DNA from: Beta vulgaris subsp. vulgaris
Taxonomy: Eukaryota > Streptophyta > Magnoliopsida > Caryophyllales > Amaranthaceae
Direction: 5' to 3'
Assembly (NCBI RefSeq): GCF_026745355.1
Contig: NC_079206.1
Coordinates: 21,035,399 to 21,099,398, forward strand
Length of the DNA: 64,000 nucleotides
The translations under genes and the position numbers were made by a program. The notes beneath the pieces were generated by a model. The model worked only from the letters and a program-made list of their open reading frames with translations, ran no database searches and was not told the origin of the DNA. Shown here piece by piece: positions 56,263 through 64,000 of the stretch. The stretch's first letter is position 1. Every line of letters starts with the position of its first letter.

Positions 56263-58077
56263 ATTCTCTAACTCTTCTCGGTTAATAATTCATCAACATT
56301 CTACACAACACCATGCCCTTAACCAATACCACACTCCAACAGCATAAAAATCACAACCACTCTAGCCACCCCTTAGATTCTCTCTCCTTCGGATTCATTT
56401 CAACTAATGGAGAAGTGTAATATCCTCAAGTTTTAATATTATTTAAATAGTAACTAATCTTAATTATTAAATTAAAAGTAATTCAAATTTAGTAATTAAA
56501 AATCACTAAGTTAATGTTAAGTATTTTGCTTAATAATTTATGGTTAATGAAGTGTATAAATTAAATTACTAAAGTCTTGTAGTCAACCTTGCAAGAAATT
56601 TGGGTGTAATACTAAATGTTAATAACAAAATTCTGATGGCCCAATGCCCTATTCTAGGAGCTCAAACAAGTAAAAGAAACTCAAATCAGAATTTGAGCTT
56701 GAAAGCTCCAAAGAAAATAAGAAAGATAAAAGGAGGAAACCCCCTAAGGAGAACCATGGTCAACCGACCACCTCCCCCTACTCCCTCCTTGTTCCCTACA
56801 CTACCTCCCCTATGATGAACCACCATTCATCATCTACCACCATTTTTGTCTCCAGAAACTTGTCTATAAATACCCAGGGGAACTAAGCTTGGAAATCAGA
56901 AATTCAAACCACGAAAAAAATCACAAAATTTCTTCTCCTCTCCCTCCTCCTCTTCTCGGCACCACCGAGCTACCACCACTATGCGCACCACCTTTTGCGC
57001 ACCACCCACTGACCGACGAAATTACGTCAGTCGCTCGCCGGCGACCCACGCCGTAACCGCAGCCCTTTGCTACTCTCTTTCCTCTTTTCTTCTCCCACTC
57101 CTCTATTTTCGTTGCTTGCTCACTGTTGCTGCCGTGGCTTGGACATGCGTGTTGCACCGACGAATGTTGTCGACCTCCCATATTGCCGCCTGCAAGTCAA
57201 CTGGACGTGATAGTTGCCGGAGCTCCTCCTGGTCCTTGATGTGTCGTCCTTGCTCTAAGTAGTAGAGGTAGAGGAAACCCACCCATTTATAAATTAGTTT
57301 TCCCCCCTTTAAATTCAGAACTTTAGCTTTAAAGTTAGCCCAAGTTCACTATTGTAAACTGGTTAGATTAGGCCCAAATTTATTTAGTTAAACCAATTCA
57401 ATGGTTGCATGTTTATTAATTGGGATCAGATCTAACTTTTTATAGTGTTAGTTAAGCTACTTAATATTAGATGGGCAAATGGAGTTAACTTAAAGCTGAT
57501 TTAGTACTTTATTAAGCCATGTTAGTTGAATTTATTAAGTTAAACATAATTGTTAGATGGGTCTAGAAACTAATTTGTTAAGTTAAGTCATCTAACTTAA
57601 TTTAGTTGCTTTGTTATATTGGGCTAAAACGGATTGTTTTGTTGGATTTATTTTAATCACTTGGTTTGGATTAAACCTTTAACTAGTTGGGTTAATAATT
57701 ATGTTAAAGATTAGTTAAAAATGTTATGTTAAACCAATTACCTTCTAGTTCTTATAATATGAAATTTATAATTAAATACTAGGAACACTTCAGTTTGCAA
57801 AATAACTTTATATATAGTTCATAAATATCATAATATATTAGTGGTCATTAGGTTAATGATAATAACTTATGGGTAATTAGGCAAGGAATATTTGTAGTAG
57901 GCACTTTCCTAATATAGTCACTTATAATTTTAATAAGTAACTCACTCTTATGAATGTAACTATTAATTTATAAGCTCATAATATAGTAATATGACTAAAG
58001 GATAAATAATACTTCTAATTTGATTTCAAAATATGTTTATGAACAAGTATATAAAAGATTCCTATGAGCTATTATGT

Positions 58078-58153
<76 letters not shown>

Positions 58154-59293
58154 ATAATAATGTACATATTGTGTAATATATATATATATATGTATGTATA
58201 TATGTATGTATGTATGTATGTATATATATGTATATATATATCCAATTAGTCACGAGAACGTTAAATAAGTTACGACCACATAACTTATAAAATAAGAATC
58301 GTTCTTAAAGAGCACTAACACAAATGTTTTCTATTTAATTATTAACTTATAAAATACTTGTACTGAAATTAAAAGAACTCGTTCCTCGGAGCTCAGTAAG
58401 GACGATATCAAGGACATAAAAAGGGGATTATCATACTGCAATTGAGGTAACAACTACTGCTAGTACCCGCAATTCCTTTGAAATGCGTTTTATAATATGC
58501 TACTAAGATGATGATTTATGAACATGTGTTACTGAGTTGCAGGATTATTATTACATGTTTTGATTACGTATCCTAAGATTTATATGATTCTAAAAGACTG
58601 AAAGATACGAGTTACAGAAGCATACTGGTCACTGAAAATGATACTGTGTATGCGATGTTAATGGAGGTAACTGAGTTACTGAAGTACATTGATCATTGTT
58701 CAAGTAAAAGAAACGTAACATGATAAACTAAAGTGAAAGAACTGGTTAGTTGTACCTACTGACTAACTGAAGGTCGTGCACGTACCGTACTGTTTACTGA
58801 GGCACTGGCCCGCTACTGTTTACTGGGGCACTAGCCCACTACTGTTTACTAGTGTAGGGTTATTCCCGGGGCCAAGGCCCTTGCACAGTGGTGCATACAC
58901 ATACTGGGAGATGTCCCAGCACTGACTAATGTACATCAACCAGAGTAAAAACTGATAAAATGGAATCATGGAATATTAAAGTGAAGTTGAATGAATATTG
59001 CTTTCATAAATTTTTTAATTGTTCTATCCTTCTATTTGCAAATAAAATGAATTGAAATGGATTTACATTGCTAGAGTAGCTTGTTACTGAGCCTCGGCTC
59101 ATAACGTTTTGTATTTATGTTTTAGGTACTGCTGGGGACGATGGTACTGCGTAGTGGCAAGGATTACCACCTTATTAAATCATCTAGTAATAGTAACTGG
59201 TAAGGTTAACTTATCTAGAATGTAAGATCATATACTTTAACATAAGTTATCACTGTTATATCAAGTATCGTTAACGTTCTTTGTTTTAATATA
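56263..59293. other. Non-coding stretch, possibly an old gypsy LTR
   Basis: No supported gene. TGTAATATCCTCAAG at 56416 resembles the start of several plant chromovirus-type LTRs, and the GGGGCCAAGGCCC / TTGTTACTGAG words at 58860-59100 resemble their 3' part. No second LTR is in the window, so this is weak. A Cys/Ser-rich 93-codon frame at 56981-57262 has no recognisable domain. Confidence 0.3.
58082..58240. repeat. (TA)n and TATG microsatellites
   Basis: A near-perfect TA run of about 68 bp (58082-58150) with an ATA tail, and TATATG/TATG repeats at 58177-58240. Confidence 0.95.
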
Positions 59294-59580
59294 CACTAGG
59301 GGAAAAAAAGGAAGGGCTGCGCTGGAAGGGCTGCTTTTTCTTCAAAACGCAGCCCTTCTTTCTTGTAGTGCTGCGGTTTTGTAGAAAACCGCAATCCTTT
59401 ACAAGAAGGGTTGCGCTTGACTAAAACACGCAGCCCTTCTTACATAGAAAGGGCTGCGTTTTTTAGTCAAGCGCAACCCTTTTTAGTGAAGGGTTGCACT
59501 TGTAAAAAAACGCAGCCCTTCTGTTACGAAGGGCTGCGCTATTTTTGACGAGCGCAACCCTTCCTTATCTTTTTTTTTAT
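59294..59580. repeat. Subterminal repeats of CACTA-2
   Basis: About ten copies, in alternating orientation, of AAGGGCTGCG / CGCAGCCCTT and variants with AAACGCAGCCC. Adjacent inverted copies can form hairpins. Confidence 0.85.
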
Positions 59581-59669
59581 TAAATAATGCGCGCGTGTAC
59601 AGTATACCCAAGCTAGCATTTCTATTTCCCCCCCATAGAGAAATTTTACGAGCGAGATAAATACCTAAT

Positions 59670-60040
59670 TCGAGTGCACCACCACCTGCCCCACCACCAC
59701 CTTGCGCATCACATTGAACCACCACCTTGCTCCACCACCACGACCACGCATCGCACCACATTGCTCCACCATCACGACCACGCACCACATTGATCCACCA
59801 CCACTGCTGCCCACCACCTTGCTCCATTCTCTCCTCCATTAATTTGAGTGGGTTTGCGCACCACCAGTGCTCCACCACCACCTTGCGCACCACCCACCAG
59901 GTGCAGCCGCGACCTCTACCATCACCACTACCTTTCTCTTATCTTCTCTTCTTTTCTCTTCTCTTCTCCACCATTTCAGTGGTTTAGGGTGTGGAGCTCC
60001 TCCACCACTACGCAACGCCACCACCCACAAGCGGCAACAA
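59670..60040. repeat. CCACCA-rich low-complexity stretch
   Basis: Degenerate repeats of CACCACCTTGC and CCACCACCACGACCACGCA. Open frames on both strands are His/Pro/Thr- or Trp/Gly-rich translations of this repeat. It lies in the probable leader of CACTA-2. Confidence 0.75.
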
Positions 60041-60860
60041 GATTAAGTATGAATTAATCTTGTTTTTAAGTTACTTTTGTTTTTCTTAATTGAATTAAAT
60101 GATTAATGTGCAATGTGGGTTTTGTTAATTGTAGGAAGAAGAGGCTAAGGAAGGCAAATAAAGTTCCAACTATTTCTTCTCTCTTCATTGCTCGTGTTAA
60201 GAGGTAACTAGTTTAATTTCGTTGTCTTTTTTGTTTGATTTAATTTGATAATGTGACAAAGTTGTCATGTGCTTCAAATTGATTAAGTTATGATAATTTA
60301 TTGATGTATATATGTATTTTTTATAATGTATGTATATTTCTAGATATGAGATTGTATGAAAACGCAATGTAATTTATCTATGAAATCTATAAGTTGTTTG
60401 AATCATCATCATATGCCTAGATACCCGTTTAAGACTTACTCATTGAATAGTCCCCGATTTGGGACTGTTCTTGGACGTTTGATCTCACTTAGGTGGTGAA
60501 TGTGTGTCTTTTTTTCAATTCTGAGGAAATTCTTGACTTATCGTTTCTTTACATTGTTCTCTGGGTACATATGTAGATAAGCAATTATCTACATTGTGTA
60601 CTTGGAGAACTGTAGGGAAATGCTGCCGGATTTTCCTTAGAATTGAAAAGTTGGCATATATTCACTAGTGAGATTAGAGTCCAAGGATGGGTTAGGTTGG
60701 AGTGATAAGGACCTTCGTGCATGCATACAATTGAACATGTCACTATCTTAGCTTGTTATACGTGTGTGATTTGAATATGTGAGTGTATGTACTTTAATAA
60801 TGATTGATGCATTATAATGAATGTTGTGTTTAATTATTAGAGGTGGTCTTCTTGAATGAG

Positions 60861-62842
60861 ATGGATCGTACTTGGATGTATGGTAGTCGTGAATCGATTG
60901 AGTTTGTGAATGGGTCTCGGAATTCTGTAAATGCATTAGAATATCAAACATCCTCTGGAGCAGTCGACTTTTATTGTCCTTGTTTGATTGTAGAAATGTG
61001 AGCAAGGTTAGTAGTATACATGTGGTTAGGGAGCATGTCTTTCGCCGTGGGTTTAGGCTTCAATACCACGTATGGTTTGGCATGGTGAGCAGGGGAGGTA
61101 TATAGGAAGCTCTGGAGTAAAGAATGATGTATGTGAAGAAAAAAGAAGGATGATGATTAGGGGATGAGAATTTGGATGATGAATTTGGAGATGATGATAG
61201 GGATCGGTAGACGAGATGATACACGAGGTTGAAGATCAGTCGTGTAGACGACCTCGTATTTTTGAGTCTATGTCTAGGCTCTGAAAAGCCGTTGTATCCA
61301 GGTTGTACAAAGTACACCAAACTTTCCGCGGTGGTAACACTGTTCAACATTAAGTCGAACGCTGGTTGGACGGACTCTAGTTTCACATCGTTGTTGGAAG
61401 TTTTAGCTGAGATGCTCCCTGATGGAAATGAACTGCCAAAGTCGTACTATTATGCGAAGAAGCTGATGTGTCCTTTGGTTTAGAGTACGAGCGGATACAT
61501 GCTTGTCCTAAGATTGTGTGCTTTATCGTAATGAGTATGAGCATTTACATGAGTGTCCACGTTGTGGATTGTCGAGGTACAAGCGTGAAGGAGCTGGAGG
61601 TAGTGAAGGACCACCAGCAAGGTGTTGTGGTATCTACACCATAATACCTAGATTTAAGCGCATGTTCTCAATTAAAAGGAGATGCGAAGAATTTGAGGTG
61701 GCATGCAGATCGTAGGAAGAAAGACGGTCTGCTCAAGCATCCGGCTGATTCTCCTGAGTGGAAAACTATCACAGGGTGCATAAGTCATTTGGTAATGAGG
61801 ATAGGAATCTGAGGCTTGGATTATGTACGGATGGCATGAACCCTTTTGGCAATCTCAGCTCGCAGCATAGTCATGGCCAGTAGTTTTAGTGGTTTAAACT
61901 TGCCTGCTTGGTTGTGCATGAAACGCAACTACATGATGCTGTTGCTTCTTATATCGGGGCCCAAACAACCTGGAAATGACATAGATGTGTACCTCTAGCC
62001 GCTTGTTGAAGATTTACAGAAGATGTGGAACGAAGGAGTGTTAGTATTTGATGCGTATGCTAATGAGAGTTCACTCTGCGTGCCATGCTTTTTTGTACTA
62101 TGAACGATTATCCAGCTTATGGGAACTTATCTGGGTATAAGCCTAAAGGAAAACAACCTTCCCGATTTGTTTAATGACATGAAATCTACACACCTTAAGG
62201 GCTGCAAACATGTGTATATGCGCACACGAAGGCTCCTCAGCCGCGACCATCCCTATCGGTTTAAGAAGAAGGCATTCGATGGGACGGTTGAAGAAGAAGT
62301 TGCTCATAGACCATTAACTGGTACTGAAGTTTATAATCAGGTGAAGGGCATTGAAACAGTCTTTGGTAAACCTGCTAATGAGGTTGATCGACCTACAGGA
62401 TTATGGAAAAAGGAGTCCATTTTTTTGGAAACTCCCATATTGGAAAGATCTAAAGGTCATACATTGTTTGGATGTCATGCACATAGAGAAGAATGTTTGT
62501 GAAGCTATTCTCGCGACACTTATGAATATTTTGCGCAAGACAAAAGATGTTAAGGCGTCACGACTTTAGTTGGAAAAACAGGGGCTTCGACCAGAGTTAT
62601 GGGCTCAGAAAAGGGACGGAAGGAAGAAGAAAATAGCGGAGGAAAGGGTTGATGATGAAACTCAGAAAAGTAAAAAGAAGGTGGAGGATGCGGAGAATAA
62701 TTATTTGCCACCAGCTTGCTACACGATGTCGCGTGCAGAGGAACGGATTTTTTGCGAGTCATTGTATAGCATTAAGGTCCCAACTGGCTACTCATCGACC
62801 CCCTTTTTACCTATCCAGAAAATAGTGTGGAAGATGATGTGA
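60861..62842 (+). pseudogene. tnp2: TNP2-type CACTA transposase, broken
   Basis: This enzyme cuts CACTA ends. The ATG at 60861 gives MDRTWMYGSR, the start of the transposase-associated domain, and DFYCPCL with a Cys-rich follow-on in another frame completes it to about 61110. The Transposase_21 domain then starts: YTKLSAVVTLFNIKSNAGWTDSSF and LPKSYYYAKKLM (61310-61470), YEHLHECPRCGLSRYKREG (61540-61600), ITGCISHLV, a PDLFNDMKSTHLKGCKHVYMRTRRLL part (62158-62240) and LDVMHIEKNVCEAIL (62470-62510), a strongly conserved TNP2 motif. At least eight frame changes or stops are seen. Sequence after 62842 no longer matches, so the C-terminus is lost or in a further exon. Confidence 0.85.
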
Positions 62843-62949
62843 ATATGTCGGAGAACTATATGTGTGTAGATCACACGGAAGGGATACATGTACTTTAGGA
62901 TCCTAAGAAACGGCGGAAGGTCAATAAATCATGAGACATAAACTCAGGT

Positions 62950-63330
62950 CTGTGTAATTTCTCCAATTTGTAACTATTGTGTAGATTTTTAAGCCTATTT
63001 TTGCCTTTTCGCACCGAAATCGTACTTATCGAGTCATTTAACCCCAAATTCTCTTTGAACATGCTTATATGAGGTATAATGTAACTATTGTGTAGAGTTA
63101 TAGGCTTGCATTTGTTGTTGGTTGCATTTCGAGAACGAAAAGGGCATATTGGGCCTATTTTTGCCTTTTCGCTCCCAAATCGTACTTATCGAGTCATTTA
63201 ACCCCAAATTCTCTTTGAACATGCTTATATGAGGTATAATGTAACTATTGTGTAGAGTTATAGGCTTGCATTTATTGTTGGTTGCATTTCGTAAAAATAA
63301 ATTTGATTTTAGGCCTATTTTTAGGCTTTG
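62950..63330. repeat. 160-bp tandem repeat
   Basis: Units starting GCCTATTTTTGCCTTTTCGC at 62993 and 63153, with a partial third at 63313. Each contains TCGTACTTATCGAGTCATTT and TGTAACTATTGTGTAGAG. The first two are nearly identical. Confidence 0.88.
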
Positions 63331-64000
63331 CACAGCACACCTCCCCTCCCCCCACTACTGCCCTCCCCTCCCCACACCCCACCCCACTTCCTTGCACCCC
63401 TCCCCTCCCCTGCACCCTGCCCACTACACAGCCACCTCCACTCCCCTCCCCTCCCTGCCCCTGCACACAGCCCCATCCCCTCTCCTCCCCTCCCCACTGT
63501 TGCTTCCCCTGCACACAGCCTCCTCCCTTCCCCTCCCTACCCCTGCACACAGCCCCCTCCCCTCCCCACTGTTGCTTCCCCTGCACACAGCCTCCTCCCC
63601 TCCCCTCCCTGCCCTGCACACAGCCCCCTCCCTCCTCTCCCCTCCCCACTGTTGCTGCCCCTGCACACAGCCCCTCCCCTCCTCTCCCCTCCCACTGCTG
63701 CTGCCCTTGCACACAGCCCTATCCCCTCCCCTCCCTGCCCCTGTACACAACACACTGTACAACCCCCTCCCCTCCCTTCCCCTACACACAGCCCACTGCA
63801 CAGTCCCCTCCCCTCCCTATTGTTGCTGCCCCTACACAGCCCCTCCCCTCCCACTGCTGCCCTCACACAGCCCCTCCCCTCCCCACTACTGTTGCCCCGC
63901 ACACAGCCCCTTCCTCCCCTCCCTGCCCCTCCCCTCCCTTCCCCTCCCTGCCCCTGCACACAACCCCTACACACACATTCCCCTCCCTGCCCATGCACAC
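63331..64000. repeat. C-rich minisatellite, reaching the window edge
   Basis: Degenerate units of 30-60 bp built from CCCCTCCCCTCCCTGCCCC and TGCACACAGCCC. All minus-strand frames stay open because the repeat lacks stops; they give Gly/Arg/Cys/Val-rich strings and are not genes. The minus strand has many GGGG runs (G-quadruplex potential). Confidence 0.88.

Larger units (their letters stand above)
59294..64000 (+). mobile_element. CACTA element CACTA-2, left end and transposase; right end outside
   Basis: CACTAGGGGAAAAA at 59294 is a CACTA-type terminus. It is followed by dense subterminal repeats in both orientations of AAGGGCTGCG (59300-59580), where TNPA-type proteins would bind. A decayed TNP2 transposase lies at 60861-62842. 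The right terminus is not in the window, so the 3' end of the element is a guess and 62950-64000 may or may not belong to it. Confidence 0.78.

Noticed and set aside
56981..57262. Possible host gene with a hydrophobic centre
   Set aside because: Short, compositionally biased, no domain recognised, and it lies in what may be an old LTR.
63272..63998. Several overlapping Gly/Cys/Arg-rich open frames on the minus strand
   Set aside because: They are translations of a C-rich repeat in all three frames, with no start context or domain.

Overview
This window reads as nuclear DNA from a plant, probably a dicot, in a region built almost entirely of transposable elements. The evidence is the set of plant-type element lineages present: Sirevirus-like copia, Tat-like gypsy, plant L1 LINEs with a DUF4283 ORF1, CACTA with TNP2, CTAG-ending Helitron, MULE, hAT and Stowaway-type MITEs. 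It is AT-rich, and I found no convincing host gene and no tRNA or rRNA gene. I cannot name the species. Nearly every coding region is broken by frameshifts or stops, so most coding entries are pseudogenes.

Layout. (1) 1-3633: a small inverted-repeat element, then the 5' half of a plant L1 LINE (ORF1 and the endonuclease part of ORF2). (2) 3634-14285: copia element C1 (plus strand, Sirevirus-like), which interrupts the LINE. Its 3' LTR lacks its terminal bases and abuts a Tat-like LTR fragment (14286-14588). The RNase H tail of a LINE follows (14589-15098). (3) 15198-24700: a Stowaway/mariner-type pair of ends enclosing two related foldback elements. The second foldback is split by a 7.3 kb defective copia element C3 with two 639-bp LTRs. 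(4) 24700-31261: hAT-like fragments, a MULE with a 9-bp target duplication (25712-26231), a minus-strand 5'-truncated LINE, a SINE-like piece and a complete non-autonomous CACTA element (29709-30882). (5) 31262-56262: a degenerate minisatellite split by a Tat-like gypsy element G1 (32043-55922, minus strand). G1's 5' LTR is split by copia element C2 (43391-55781, minus strand, same family as C1). C2 is split by a Helitron (49373-51033), which holds a hAT-type MITE (49988-50548). (6) 56263-59293: non-coding DNA, possibly an old gypsy LTR. (7) 59294-end: the left end of a larger CACTA element with a decayed TNP2 transposase. A 160-bp tandem repeat and a C-rich minisatellite follow and run to the window edge.

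How the parts relate. The boundaries are unusually readable. G1 has a 5-bp duplication (AGGGT), C2 has CAACT, the MULE has GTATCCCGT, CACTA-1 has ATA, and the Helitron sits between A and T with no duplication, confirmed by the uninterrupted sequence in C1. This gives the order minisatellite, then G1, then C2, then Helitron, then hAT MITE. The two most notable coding features are accessory genes of retrotransposons. One is a multi-exon gene antisense to pol in G1, with its own TATA box. The other is a third ORF downstream of pol in the C1/C2 family, resembling the 'putative plant transposon protein' family.
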